The notes: generated by a model not told the origin, from the sequence alone. DNA of 64,000 nt from Fibrobacter succinogenes (GCA_902762305.1 CACWNW010000001.1:1-64000); one strand, 5' to 3'; counted from the stretch's first letter, positions 44,875-55,039 are shown. Program-made: numbers and translations.

Positions 44875-46617
44875 TCAATGGACAAAAGTCTTTACGGCAG
44901 GGAACCTGCGTCGCAACTCAGATGCCGGCACCTCGCTGCCGAGCACATTGAACGACTTGCCCGCAGTCGGCTTCACCTTAAAATTCCGGGACGGTGCGAT
45001 GCGGTAAATCGACGTATCCGGGTCATTCATCACCTTCGCAGGCTTGCATCCGGTGCGGTACACGCCTTTGATGTCGAAGGCAATCATATCCACATTCGGG
45101 CCGCCATCCGATGTCGTCGAAGCGAGTTTCACCTTGAAATCAAGCGCATCCAACCACACGTCCTCGACATAGACCGTATCCCATTTCGTCCAGCCGCCCG
45201 TCGGCGGGAACGCGACATCGTAGGTACCATTGTCTACCGTAATCTTCATGTCCCGATTGGAAGCACCGTCAAAGGCGTAGCGCACCATCATGCGCGCATT
45301 GGATGCCGACTGGTCGGAGGTCACGTTGTACGTAGCCGTACTGTAGGCGCTGTTTTCGAGATTGAAAAATCCCTGGCCAGTAAATCCCTCGTGGTTCGAG
45401 TCCGTCGTGCCGTCGCCCAGTTCGGGCCTCGACATGTCTATCGGGGAACGCCACACCGTATCGGCCACACCGTCAAAGCAAAGTTTCTGGTCGATGGAAC
45501 TGGAAGACTGCGGGCCGCCGGAACTCGAAGAATTCGGGCCGTCGCCACCTTCCCCTTCGGAGCCGTGGTCAATCTTCTTGCATTCGGAGCCGCCCTTGAA
45601 CATGGCCGTGTAGGTGATGTCACGGGCCTTCGTCTTGAAGCCGTAATAAATCTGCTTGGTCGAAAGTTCGTTGCAGTCGTCGTCCACCCACTTTTCAAAC
45701 GTCTGACCGTTGGGCGTCACGCGGAGCGTCATCGGGGAACCCGCCGGGAAATACTGCGTCTGCGTAATGAGCCCGTTGTAATTCGAAAGGTTAGTCTGCA
45801 CCTTGATGGTGTAGCGCGGCTTGATAGCGGAGACAAGCGTCGTAAGCGCGGCCTTAGCTTCTGCAGAGAGATTCGTGTTGCTCTTGAGGTTTTCTTCCAG
45901 CTCTTCGCAAATCATCTGAGCATGGCCCATCGAGCCCATCTCCTGGAAATGCGTCGTCCCGTCATTTACGCCGTCCGGGAAGTTCGGGTACTCGCCCTTC
46001 TCCAGTTTCTTGTACAGGTAGCGCGTCACGTAATCCGGGATGTTCTTGTACGTCGTGTTGTACGTGTTGTACGACTTCATATTCAGATCGACAAACGGAA
46101 TCTTGTTGTTCTTCGCGACCGTCTGCATCATGCCGCGGGCATCGTAGTTGTTGTTACCCGTCGAGAACACATTTCGCGAACCGTTCAGGTTCATCGGCGA
46201 AACCAGAATGACGTTCACGCCCTTCTTCTTCCCAGCATCCACAAACTGCTGGATGTAACCCGGAAACTCAGAAGGTTCAACATAACGAGCGGCCTTACTG
46301 TAATCGCGGTCGTTATGCCCGAACTGCACGAACAAGTAGTCGCCCTTCTGCGCCGCTTTCATGATTCCGTCCAGGCGGCCTTCCTCGATAAAAGTGCGGG
46401 AACTGCGCCCACCGAGAGCGGCATTATTGACCTTCACGCGGGCACCATCAAAGAAGTATCCAATCACCTGACCCCAACCCGTCTGCGGATAAACGTTATC
46501 CTTGTACGTCTGGACGGTCGAATCGCCCGCCACGTGAATCGTAAAACTGGTAGAATCGCTCACGGCGACACCCGCGAACACTGCAGCAGCGATGAGGAAT
46601 TTCAACATTCCCTTCAT
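44875..46617 (-). CDS. Rhamnogalacturonan acetylesterase (CE12) with CBM35-like domain
   Basis: A 580-residue secreted esterase that removes acetyl groups from rhamnogalacturonan I. The GDSL-type domain (about 22-250) has IHVAGDSTVQ (Ser), GGRSSR (Gly), VQFGHND (Asn) and DGTTHFQEMG, which carries the Asp and His four residues apart. A bacterial beta-structured spacer (280-355) and a Ser-rich linker (about 362-378) lead to a CBM35-like domain ending TTSDGGPNVDMIAFDIKG. A short C-terminal tail follows. GGTGAGG precedes the ATG. It lies two bases downstream of another CE12 gene. Confidence 0.88.
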   Translation of the reverse strand: MKGMLKFLIAAAVFAGVAVSDSTSFTIHVAGDSTVQTYKDNVYPQTGWGQVIGYFFDGARVKVNNAALGGRSSRTFIEEGRLDGIMKAAQKGDYLFVQFGHNDRDYSKAARYVEPSEFPGYIQQFVDAGKKKGVNVILVSPMNLNGSRNVFSTGNNNYDARGMMQTVAKNNKIPFVDLNMKSYNTYNTTYKNIPDYVTRYLYKKLEKGEYPNFPDGVNDGTTHFQEMGSMGHAQMICEELEENLKSNTNLSAEAKAALTTLVSAIKPRYTIKVQTNLSNYNGLITQTQYFPAGSPMTLRVTPNGQTFEKWVDDDCNELSTKQIYYGFKTKARDITYTAMFKGGSECKKIDHGSEGEGGDGPNSSSSGGPQSSSSIDQKLCFDGVADTVWRSPIDMSRPELGDGTTDSNHEGFTGQGFFNLENSAYSTATYNVTSDQSASNARMMVRYAFDGASNRDMKITVDNGTYDVAFPPTGGWTKWDTVYVEDVWLDALDFKVKLASTTSDGGPNVDMIAFDIKGVYRTGCKPAKVMNDPDTSIYRIAPSRNFKVKPTAGKSFNVLGSEVPASELRRRFPAVKTFVH

Positions 46618-46619
46618 AA

Positions 46620-48470
46620 TTACCTCACCTTCGCATACGTTGCTACAAATTTCGAATTTCCATCACGAACCACAACGCGGTACAGGCCATTTGCACGCAC
46701 GAGCGAAGAGAGGTCCACCTCGCCCGCAGCCATCGCCTTGCGAACCACCAGGCGGCCGCGCATGTCGAATACGCTCACGTCGGCATCATGCGAAAGCGTT
46801 AGCATGCCGCCACGCAAGTCCGTACCCACCGCAGCAACAGGCCTGGGCAACATAACATCAATAGTATCAGCGCAGCCTTCGCTCACACGGCACACGCCGT
46901 CAATGCTAAACCCGAAGGCATCAATATTCGGCGCGCCGTCACTCGTAAGCGAAATAAACTTGAGTTCGGCTTCGCCAAGCGGCGCATCCATCACCACATA
47001 GGCGGTATCCCAGTTTTCCCAGCCACCCGTAGGCGGGGCGTTCACTATGTAATCGTGATCGAGATAAGCATTGAACGTGCGGTTCGAATTTCCGCCGTTC
47101 GCATAGCGCACCGCAAGCGTCACGTTGCCCGCACCCGGGAACTTCATCTTGTAGCTTGCAAAGGAATTCACCTCGTTCGCCACGTTGAAGAAACCGAGCC
47201 CCGTATGCGCCCAGTTGGTATCCGAAGTTCCGATTCCCGTATCGGGCTTGTAGGCGTCAAAGAACTTCTTGATATCCTTGTCGACCTTCACATCAATCTG
47301 TTCCGTTCCTTCCATCGGAGTGAACGGAATGAACGTAACGTCGTCGAGGCTCTTCGGAGTCGTTATCGGGAATGCCTTGAGGGCGGCCCCGTCACCTTCG
47401 TATTTCTGCGCCGAACCGCCTTCATAGACGGCCGTATACTGAGTCGCGGCATTCCCCATCACGAACGTATGAATGTACGGGGACTTCACCTCGGAGCGGC
47501 TCGAAGCGCCGACCTTGTTGCCGTTGCCGTCGTACCATCCCAGGAACTTCTTTCCGCTCTTCGGAATTGTCTTGAGCATGACGGTCATACCCTGCGGATA
47601 GTAGGCATTTATCGATGTCGCTTCGGCGGCTCCCTCGGGGCTTACCTTGACAGCCACCTGGTACATGGGCGCCATGTAGTCACCGAGTTTTTTCACCACC
47701 GAATCGGAATGCGCACGCATCTGTTCGGTAATGATACGCCCGAAAGCGTTCGCACCGTTCATCTGCAAGTGGACCTGGTCCGTCTGGTCCTTACCTGACT
47801 GGATGGTACTGTATTCCGCGCTCGTCGCATAGTTGAAAATGAACTGGGCCGCATACTGTTCTCCCACCGAAATCATATAGTTCGCGACCATCTCGCTCAT
47901 GTCGATGAACGGAACATTCAGGTCTTTGGCTAGTTGCTGGTTAAGCGCCGGGTAGCCGCGATAGCTGTTATGAATCTGCGTCGGGGAATCGTAATACAGT
48001 CGACGGATAGGGCTCATGATGATGGGGTTCGCCCCCTTGGCACGAACATCGTCGACCATCTTTTTCATGTTGGACTTGAAAAAATCCTCGGTACTGTAAT
48101 TGATGTCGTTAATCCCGAACTGGATGACAACATAATCTCCCGCCTGCAATTTTTCGGCAATGCAGTTCCCGTTGGAACAGCCCTTCTTGAAGAACATATC
48201 GTAATAACCGACAGCAGTGCTGCCATCCTTGGCCTTACCACCGCCACCGAGCGACATGCCGCCCTGGCCACGATTCACCACCGCCGCCTTGGACTCATCG
48301 AACCAGAAATGGAAATCCTGGCCCTGCCCCTGCTTGGGGTAATAACCGGCATTCCAGTCCTGCATGGTGGAATCACCACACATGTAGATGGTCACCTTCG
48401 CCAGCGCAAGCGGAGCGACAAACATCGAAGCGATTACGGCTGACTGCCAGATTTTAGCGAAGCAATTCAT
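46620..48470 (-). CDS. Rhamnogalacturonan acetylesterase (CE12) with CBM35-like and sorting domains
   Basis: A 616-residue secreted esterase, second of an adjacent pair. GDSL blocks are IYMCGDSTMQ, NRGQGGMSLGG, VIQFGIND and DQTDQVHLQMNG (DxxH). A beta-structured spacer (270-350) and a CBM35-like domain (about 405-540, ending TSDGAPNIDAFGFSIDG) follow. The C-terminal tail (LTLSHDADVSVFDMRGRLVVRK, GLYRVVVRDG) resembles a type IX-like sorting domain. The ATG at 48470 gives better Shine-Dalgarno spacing than one nine bases upstream. It differs from its neighbour in C-terminal targeting. Confidence 0.88.
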   Translation of the reverse strand: MNCFAKIWQSAVIASMFVAPLALAKVTIYMCGDSTMQDWNAGYYPKQGQGQDFHFWFDESKAAVVNRGQGGMSLGGGGKAKDGSTAVGYYDMFFKKGCSNGNCIAEKLQAGDYVVIQFGINDINYSTEDFFKSNMKKMVDDVRAKGANPIIMSPIRRLYYDSPTQIHNSYRGYPALNQQLAKDLNVPFIDMSEMVANYMISVGEQYAAQFIFNYATSAEYSTIQSGKDQTDQVHLQMNGANAFGRIITEQMRAHSDSVVKKLGDYMAPMYQVAVKVSPEGAAEATSINAYYPQGMTVMLKTIPKSGKKFLGWYDGNGNKVGASSRSEVKSPYIHTFVMGNAATQYTAVYEGGSAQKYEGDGAALKAFPITTPKSLDDVTFIPFTPMEGTEQIDVKVDKDIKKFFDAYKPDTGIGTSDTNWAHTGLGFFNVANEVNSFASYKMKFPGAGNVTLAVRYANGGNSNRTFNAYLDHDYIVNAPPTGGWENWDTAYVVMDAPLGEAELKFISLTSDGAPNIDAFGFSIDGVCRVSEGCADTIDVMLPRPVAAVGTDLRGGMLTLSHDADVSVFDMRGRLVVRKAMAAGEVDLSSLVRANGLYRVVVRDGNSKFVATYAKVR

Positions 48471-48497
48471 ACATCCCATATCCCTTTTATCTATTCA

Positions 48498-51026
48498 TCA
48501 GTTTCTTATCCTAAACAACCCGCGCTGCATGGTTTTTCCATCCAGCTTCACCTTCACGACATACATTCCACCCGAAAGCGTGCCACGTTCGAGCGCAAGC
48601 CTGCTTTCGCCAGCAGTCACGTCGCGCGAAATGGACGCACGCATCGTGCCGGAAACATCGTAAAACTGAATTTCGGCAAAACCCGCAACCGGAGAGAAGA
48701 ACGTTCCCGTCGCTGGGCGATAATCGACCTCTCCTTCGAAAACCACGAGCGGCAAGGATTCGGATACCGTATCCTTCACAACAATTTCGCCCTTGGCCGA
48801 AGCGCCAGCAGCCTTGTGGCCCACCGTCTTCACGGTAAACGCGAACTTGCCCGCCTTGGACGGCTTGCCCGAAATCTTCAGGGCGAGCTCCTCCCTGTCT
48901 ACCCTCGCGGACAATCCTGGCGGAAGTCCTTCCGTCTCGACACTATCACAGAACATGTAGTAATAGCCGAACGATTTTATCTTTTCGCCCAACGTAACAG
49001 TCTGCTTTTCCTTGCCAGACCCCATCTTGGTAAGGACGGCATCGGGATAAACAGCGAATTCGTTGTCTCCTGCGGCATAGACATCGGGCTTCGTGAGCTT
49101 CTTGACCATGTCGGGCAGGTAGTAGCTCGGGTGCGGCGGCAAGTTGTACGCCGTATTCTGCCATGCGACTGCCTGACGGTACTGGGCGTCATGCATCAGC
49201 GTGTAAAGGCGGTGCGGAGTCGTCACCGGAGTAGAGAAAATGTATATCTTAGAAGAATCGCTTTCCGAACGGAAAATCATTTCTTCACGCCAGTCGCCAA
49301 AGAGGTCCGCCACCAGGTTCGGGTAATTTTTCGCACTCTGGTTTCCAATCAACCCAAGCGATGTCTCGCCATCAAAATAGGTTTCGATTTTCCTATTCTG
49401 CTGATTAAACTTGCTCACAATCGGGCCGCTCAGGAGTTCGTCCTGAAGGTCGCCGTCGAAATAAATCCTGAAGCTCGTCGGAATCACGCGCCCCAGATAG
49501 GGATCTTCCGGATCGAGGGTATCGGAGAGCTTAATCGGCGTTCCCTTGGCCGAATGCATTTCTTTCGGCACATAAGACCACAACTCGTAACCGCGGCTAG
49601 TAGAATCGATATCGGCAGCCATGGCACGTCCATTTTCCTTCTGCATGGGAGACAAGTCACCAAACAGGAATTTACCCTTGTCGTCGCGAAGTTCAGCGAC
49701 ATAGCGGGAACTATCAAAATGCGAGTGAATCGCCCAAACTTCCAGGCCCGCGTGATCCGGGTCAAAATTGCCGACATAGGCGGCATAGCCATAACCAAGC
49801 CCAGTCGAGTAACGGAGGGTTCCGTCGTGATTCAGGGCAGCAGACCCATACACAATCTCATCGAGGCCGTCGCCATCCAGGTCACCGACAACGATATTGA
49901 GGTTGCCCTGGCCAAAGAGCCCCTCGCCCGGTGTTTCAGACTTGTGGAACCAGCGTTGCTTCAAGTTCTTGCCGTCAAAGTCATAAGCCACCACATAGGC
50001 CGCCGTATAGTAACCGCGGGCAATAATCAAGCTCGGATGAACGCCATCGAGATAAGCCGTCGCCGACAGGAACCGGTCGCAGCGGTTACCGTAGGTATCG
50101 CCCCAGTTGAGACCCAGCGAATCATAGGGGCCAAAATTTCTGATATCGCGCGACGGGAGGTAGTCAATCGTCGTGATTTCGGCGCCATCGCTACCCCTGA
50201 ACACCGTCAAGTATTCCGGCCCCGTAATAATAATCCCCGACTTATTGCGGTAATCCTTCGTAGAATCCCCGATGACCTTGCCCTTGCCGTCAATGGTTCC
50301 GTCGCCGGTCTTCATGACAATTTCGGCCTTGCCGTCACCGTCGTAGTCATACACCTGGAAAGGCGTGTAGTGCACACCACCGCGGATGTTCTTGCCGAGG
50401 CTTATGCGCCAAAGCTTTGTACCGTCGAGTTTATAGGCATCGAGGAAAACCGTTCCCGTATACGAGCCTTCCATCTGCTGCGAATTGTCCTTGAAATTGT
50501 CCGGGAACCACTTCACGATCAGTTCATATTCACCGTCGCCATCCAAGTCGCCGACACTCATGTCGTCCGGATAGTAACCGCAGACCGTATTTGCGGAATC
50601 AGGCATCACCTGACTTGCGGGACGGTCCAGCTTAAGCACCTTATACGGGAAGGTGCGTCCGTTGTACACCACCGTCGAATCCATGACGAACGTGGCTCCC
50701 TTCTTCGCGCCTTCCTTGCCGTCGACTACGGCAGCCACCGTATACTTGGACATAACCTTGCCGGCAGAATCCAGGTAGTTGGTACCCGCAGTGCTCCCGA
50801 TGGTGGCGATTTTTTCTCCGTCGCGGTAGAGGTTGAATTCCGTCCCGGGGTCTTCCGTACCCAACAGGCGCCACGAGACGAGCATGCCGGACTTGCCTAC
50901 GTTCGAGACAAGCAGGCCGCGGTCAATGGCCTCCAGCTGACGGGGATGAGCGAAGGATTGGAGCGGCAGCGCCAAAAGCAGCGCCGGAACAACCGCAAGG
51001 AAACCGAGACGGGAATGTTTTGTCAT
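48498..51026 (-). CDS. Rhamnogalacturonan lyase (PL11) with sorting domain
   Basis: An 842-residue secreted lyase that cleaves rhamnogalacturonan I by beta-elimination. After a signal peptide (GGAGAAATT before the ATG at 51026), an FN3-like N-domain carries RQLEAIDRGLLVSNVGKSGMLVSWRLLG. An eight-bladed propeller follows with many DLDGDG calcium loops (SVGDLDGDGEYELIVKW, VYDYDGDGKAEIVMK, VVGDLDGDGLDEIVYG) and LFGDWREEMIF. This is the PL11 YesW/YesX pattern. A C-terminal strand-rich part and tail (VEIQFYDVSG-like, GGMYVVKVKLDG) resemble a sorting domain. Confidence 0.9.
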   Translation of the reverse strand: MTKHSRLGFLAVVPALLLALPLQSFAHPRQLEAIDRGLLVSNVGKSGMLVSWRLLGTEDPGTEFNLYRDGEKIATIGSTAGTNYLDSAGKVMSKYTVAAVVDGKEGAKKGATFVMDSTVVYNGRTFPYKVLKLDRPASQVMPDSANTVCGYYPDDMSVGDLDGDGEYELIVKWFPDNFKDNSQQMEGSYTGTVFLDAYKLDGTKLWRISLGKNIRGGVHYTPFQVYDYDGDGKAEIVMKTGDGTIDGKGKVIGDSTKDYRNKSGIIITGPEYLTVFRGSDGAEITTIDYLPSRDIRNFGPYDSLGLNWGDTYGNRCDRFLSATAYLDGVHPSLIIARGYYTAAYVVAYDFDGKNLKQRWFHKSETPGEGLFGQGNLNIVVGDLDGDGLDEIVYGSAALNHDGTLRYSTGLGYGYAAYVGNFDPDHAGLEVWAIHSHFDSSRYVAELRDDKGKFLFGDLSPMQKENGRAMAADIDSTSRGYELWSYVPKEMHSAKGTPIKLSDTLDPEDPYLGRVIPTSFRIYFDGDLQDELLSGPIVSKFNQQNRKIETYFDGETSLGLIGNQSAKNYPNLVADLFGDWREEMIFRSESDSSKIYIFSTPVTTPHRLYTLMHDAQYRQAVAWQNTAYNLPPHPSYYLPDMVKKLTKPDVYAAGDNEFAVYPDAVLTKMGSGKEKQTVTLGEKIKSFGYYYMFCDSVETEGLPPGLSARVDREELALKISGKPSKAGKFAFTVKTVGHKAAGASAKGEIVVKDTVSESLPLVVFEGEVDYRPATGTFFSPVAGFAEIQFYDVSGTMRASISRDVTAGESRLALERGTLSGGMYVVKVKLDGKTMQRGLFRIRN

Positions 51027-51106
51027 AATTTCTCCAGACTTATTCAATGCCTTAACTGAAAAAGATTATTCCAGAAACATCCTGAGCACCAACCAACAAA
51101 GATAAT

Positions 51107-53767
51107 CTATTTCGCAAACGAGGCAACTCGACTTACGGCCAAAGCGCCATTCAGTTTGACCTTCACGACATACATGCCCTTCGAAAGTACGCTGCGGTCA
51201 ATCGCCATCGAAGTCGTCCCGGCCGAAACGTTCCGGGAAACGCCCAGGCGCATATTGCCGGCCATGTCGTAGAGGTATACCTCGGCAAAGCCCGCCTTCG
51301 GGGTGAACAGCGCGCCCGTCGCCGGGTTAAAGCGGACACCGGAATCCACAACTGGGGCAACGATGGCATCGGGCAACTTCTGCGTACCGTCGTAGAGTTC
51401 CACGCCGTCGATACCGAAGGTGAACATGTCGAAATTCGGGCCGCCTTCGCTCGTGAGCGACTTGAACGTAAACGTATTCACGCCGGCTTCAAGCTTCACG
51501 TCGACCTTCGCCTCGGAATACGTCGTCCAGGAGGCTTCCGTCGAGGGGAAACTGACCGTACCGACAGAAGAACCGTTCACGTTCAGCGACATGTTGCGCG
51601 AATCCTTGCCGCCGTTGGCAAAGCGAATCGTGAGCGTCGTCTTGGCCGCGGTCTTGGAGAAGATTTCCCAAGTACCATAACTCGAAATCGAATTGGTGAA
51701 GTTGTAATAGCCGTTCTTGAGGAAGCCTTCGTTACTCTTTTCCGTAACGCCATCGCCATCCTTCGGTGTGGAGGCATCAAGTTCAGATTTTCCGTTGTTC
51801 ACCACCGGAGTCGTATCGATTACGGCAGGGCCCTCGCCCACCACATAAATATCCGGCTGCTTGAGGGACTTCACAGCGTCGGGCAGGTAGTAGCCCAAGT
51901 GAGGCGGCTGGTTGTAGGCCACGTTCTGCCAGGCAATCGAGACGCGGTAATGCGAATCGTGCATCAGCGTATAAACGCGATAGGGCGAGGTAAACGGAGT
52001 CGTGAAGACAATGACCTTCGAAGGGTCGGAACCAGAACGCACGATGAATTCCTCGCGCCAGTCGCCAAAGAGGTCGGCCACGATGCAGGGATTCGCCTTG
52101 GTCCAGTTGTTGAGCGAAGCGCCTTCCACGCTGTAGAAACTGAAGAGGCGGTCCAAAGTCTTCTTGCCGGAATTGTACTTGTCAATCTTTCCGCCGGTAC
52201 TGCCGCCGTTTTCCACCGTCGGACTACCGGTAGCATCCATCAGTTCGTCCTGCAGGTCTCCATCGAAGTAGATACGGAAATTCTGCGAAAGGCCCGTCGT
52301 GGTGACGACCTTCCCCTTGACGGAGCGGGCGCCCTTGCTGGTACCGGACCACATCTCGAAACCGCGATTCGTGGAATCGATATCGGCTGCCATGCCGCGA
52401 CCGTTGTCCACGTTCCCGGCCTCGGTCTGGGTCGTCCCCCAGAGGACCTTGCCGTCCTTGTCGCGGTATTCCTCGCTATACTTGTTTTGCTTGTCCTCGT
52501 GCACGTCGTAGAGTTCCAGGCCCGGATTGTCCGGATCCATGTCCGAAAGGTGCATGGCATCGCCGTGACCGAAGCCCGTACGGTAACGGAGCGTCCCGTC
52601 GGAATTGAGCGCCGCAGCTCCAAAGACAATCTCGTCCTTTCCGTCGCCGTCGAGGTCACCCACAGAAAGGTTGTGGTTGCCTTCGCCGTATAGGCCCTGG
52701 CCAGACCTGTCGGACGTATGCTTCCAGCGTTCCTTGAGGTTCTTGCCGTCAAAATCGTAAGCGACAAGGTAGGCCATCGTGTAGTAACCGCGGTTCATGA
52801 TAACGCTCGGATGCACGCCGTCAAGGTAGGCCACCGCCGCAAGCATGCGTTCGCTGCGGTTGCCGTAGGTGTCGCCCCAGGAATTCGTAATATTGCGCTT
52901 GGGCCAATAGTCAATCGTGGTCACTTCTTCACCCGTGCGCCCGTTGAACACAGTCAGGTACTCGTTGCCGCTCATAATGCGGCCGCCAGACGTCCGGTAA
53001 TCCTTGCTTGCGTCGCCAATCACCTTTCCCTTGCCGTCGACAGTGCCGTCGGAAGTCTTCATCACGATTTCGGCGACTCCGTCGCCATCGAGATCGTAGA
53101 CCATGAACTGCGTATAATGCGCTCCGGCGCGGATGTTCTTGCCGAGGTCAATTCTCCAGAGGCGGGTGCCGTCCAGCTTCATGCCGTCCACAAAGACTGA
53201 GCCCGTGTAACCATCCTTCGAGTTGTCCTGCGCATTGCTCGGATCCCACTTGAGGACCAAATCCAGCTGGCCGTCGCCATCGAGATCACCCACGCTCATG
53301 TCGTTCGGGGTGTAGGTACACGTCGAGCCGTCCGGCATCTTTTGCGATTTCGGGACATCGAGCTTTAAAACCTTGTAGGGGAAATTGACGTTGCCTTCCT
53401 TTTTCGCATCGGTAAAGACAATTTCGGCAGCAGCCTTTTCGCCTTCCTTGCCGCCCACCACGGCAGCCACCGTGTACTTGGATGTCGCCTTTCCGCTCTT
53501 GTCGAGGTAATTCGTGCCGGCAGTTTTGCCGATGGTGGCGATTTTTTCGCCATCGCGGTACAGGTTGAACTCGGTATCCGGAGATTCCGTACCAAGCAGG
53601 CGCCAGCTCACGAGCACACCCGAACCCACGTTCGCGACCGTAAGCCCACGCGAAAGCCTTTCCATCTGGCGATCCGCCGCAAAAACCGCGGTCGACAATC
53701 CGAAAACAAGCGCCACCCCAAGCGCCGACCTCATAATTCCCATTTTTTTCGTGCAGAACGAACTCAT
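51107..53767 (-). CDS. Rhamnogalacturonan lyase (PL11) with CBM35-like and sorting domains
   Basis: An 886-residue secreted paralogue of the preceding lyase, sharing its N-domain (RQMERLSRGLTVANVGSGVL) and the calcium-loop propeller (SVGDLDGDGQLDLVLKW, VYDLDGDGVAEIVMK, LFGDWREEFIVRSGSD). Unlike its neighbour it carries a CBM35-like domain (about 660-790, TSEGGPNFDMFTFGIDG) before the tail FAEVYLYDMAGNMRLGVSR...GMYVVKVKLNG. The ATG at 53767 is preferred over two upstream ones because a signal peptide follows and a GGGA site lies seven bases upstream. First gene of the cluster. Confidence 0.9.
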   Translation of the reverse strand: MSSFCTKKMGIMRSALGVALVFGLSTAVFAADRQMERLSRGLTVANVGSGVLVSWRLLGTESPDTEFNLYRDGEKIATIGKTAGTNYLDKSGKATSKYTVAAVVGGKEGEKAAAEIVFTDAKKEGNVNFPYKVLKLDVPKSQKMPDGSTCTYTPNDMSVGDLDGDGQLDLVLKWDPSNAQDNSKDGYTGSVFVDGMKLDGTRLWRIDLGKNIRAGAHYTQFMVYDLDGDGVAEIVMKTSDGTVDGKGKVIGDASKDYRTSGGRIMSGNEYLTVFNGRTGEEVTTIDYWPKRNITNSWGDTYGNRSERMLAAVAYLDGVHPSVIMNRGYYTMAYLVAYDFDGKNLKERWKHTSDRSGQGLYGEGNHNLSVGDLDGDGKDEIVFGAAALNSDGTLRYRTGFGHGDAMHLSDMDPDNPGLELYDVHEDKQNKYSEEYRDKDGKVLWGTTQTEAGNVDNGRGMAADIDSTNRGFEMWSGTSKGARSVKGKVVTTTGLSQNFRIYFDGDLQDELMDATGSPTVENGGSTGGKIDKYNSGKKTLDRLFSFYSVEGASLNNWTKANPCIVADLFGDWREEFIVRSGSDPSKVIVFTTPFTSPYRVYTLMHDSHYRVSIAWQNVAYNQPPHLGYYLPDAVKSLKQPDIYVVGEGPAVIDTTPVVNNGKSELDASTPKDGDGVTEKSNEGFLKNGYYNFTNSISSYGTWEIFSKTAAKTTLTIRFANGGKDSRNMSLNVNGSSVGTVSFPSTEASWTTYSEAKVDVKLEAGVNTFTFKSLTSEGGPNFDMFTFGIDGVELYDGTQKLPDAIVAPVVDSGVRFNPATGALFTPKAGFAEVYLYDMAGNMRLGVSRNVSAGTTSMAIDRSVLSKGMYVVKVKLNGALAVSRVASFAK

Positions 53768-53841
53768 AATCAATCCCATAAAAAAGTCCAAACTGGCCCT
53801 ATATTAATCTAATATCAAACTATAAAAACCGGACCACGTTT

Positions 53842-53871
53842 AATATAATTTATTTTACAATAAAAAGTCAA
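53842..53871 (-). promoter_or_regulatory. Putative promoter of the pectin cluster
   Basis: On the minus strand, TTGACT (53866-53871), 18 bases, TATATT (53842-53847) lie in an AT-rich region about 75 bases upstream of the first PL11 start. The rest of the 258-base gap to the YihY-type gene shows only AT-rich sequence. Confidence 0.55.
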
Positions 53872-54025
53872 CAATTTTGTTTAAATTTTACACATTATCA
53901 AGCAATTTTCAAATTGTAATAAAAATAAAACGTCTACATTTACACATTCCATTCGGTAAAAATGTGGCGTCAGTCACAAGAAAACGTCCGGAATCTTCAA
54001 CCTTTTTCTAAATTTCGCACCAATT

Positions 54026-55039
54026 ATGCCCAACTGGTGGAAAAACTTTTCCTGGGAATGGCTCTTCGACTCCCTAGCCGATCGGTCCCCAGCTTTTGTA
54101 AGGGTCATTGTCGTAACCGGCAAGTCGTTCCTGTACTACCACGGAATGACCCGTGCGGCAAGCCTCACCTACACCACGCTAGTGGCAGTCGTCCCCCTGC
54201 TCATCCTGCTCACCTCGATTACGCTCGCCGTCGGGTTCGGCAACTTCATGAGCGACTACCTGCCCATCGTCCTCGACGTGCTCAACCTGGACTGGCCCAC
54301 GGAACCGATAATCGACATCGTCAAGAACGCCGAACACGTCCCCATCGGAAAGCTCGGGTTCATCGGCGCCCTCGGCCTTTTCGTGACGTTCATCCTCGCG
54401 TTCGGGAGCCTGGAGACCAACTTCAACGTCGTGTGGGAAGTCAAGACATCGAGAACGCTCATCCGTCAAATCCAGGTCTACACCCCGTTCCTGGTCATTT
54501 TCGCAGGCTTCATCGGGATGTTCGCCGGTTTCGTGAACCACGTCCAAGACGTGCTCACCATGATTGTGGTGGACGGATTCCACTTCTCGCCGGAACTGCT
54601 CAAGATTATCATCACCGCCTTCTGGTATATCGCGTTCCATTTCTCGTGCATGCTGCTCATCTTCCTGATGCTCTATGCGCTCCCGGCAAGGAGCCTGAGG
54701 CAGCGCGAAACGGGAGTTCCCCCTCCCTACCGCAAGCGCAAGCTGTTCGGCGTCTCGCTCATGGCAACCATTTTCTCGTGGATTGCCATCAACATCTACG
54801 TGAAGATCCTCATGCTCATCCAGACGGCGATGGTCACCCGCATGTCCATCTTCTACGGTTCGCTAGCCTTTATTCCGCTGTTCCTGTTCCTCGTTTTCGG
54901 CGTATGGTCCATCATCCTGTGTGCAAATAGCCTGGTATGGACCATCTGCTACTGGCCGGAATCTTCACAAAAGAAGTGGAACTGGACGGCAACACTGGAG
55001 GATGTCCACAATGCTGAACGCACAGAAAAAAACAACTAG
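54026..55039 (+). CDS. YihY/BrkB-family inner-membrane protein
   Basis: A 337-residue integral membrane protein with about six or seven helices. It has the family's N-terminal signature HGMTRAASLTYTTLVAVVPLLILL, followed by a large loop (VLDVLNLDWPTEPIIDIV) and LGFIGALGLFVTFILAFGSLE. The C-terminal TM pair contains FYGSLAFIPLFLFLVFGVW. The family (formerly misannotated ribonuclease BN) has no firm function. Its end overlaps the next start by 29 bases. Confidence 0.88.
   Translation: MPNWWKNFSWEWLFDSLADRSPAFVRVIVVTGKSFLYYHGMTRAASLTYTTLVAVVPLLILLTSITLAVGFGNFMSDYLPIVLDVLNLDWPTEPIIDIVKNAEHVPIGKLGFIGALGLFVTFILAFGSLETNFNVVWEVKTSRTLIRQIQVYTPFLVIFAGFIGMFAGFVNHVQDVLTMIVVDGFHFSPELLKIIITAFWYIAFHFSCMLLIFLMLYALPARSLRQRETGVPPPYRKRKLFGVSLMATIFSWIAINIYVKILMLIQTAMVTRMSIFYGSLAFIPLFLFLVFGVWSIILCANSLVWTICYWPESSQKKWNWTATLEDVHNAERTEKNN

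Noticed and set aside
44776..47001. A 741-codon open frame opposite the CE12 genes
   Set aside because: It crosses two real genes and an intergenic region with no motif or signal peptide, so it is a shadow frame.
48816..51059. A 747-codon open frame opposite the PL11 gene
   Set aside because: It is an antisense shadow: Arg/Val/His-rich with no recognisable domain, while the minus strand encodes a clear PL11 lyase.
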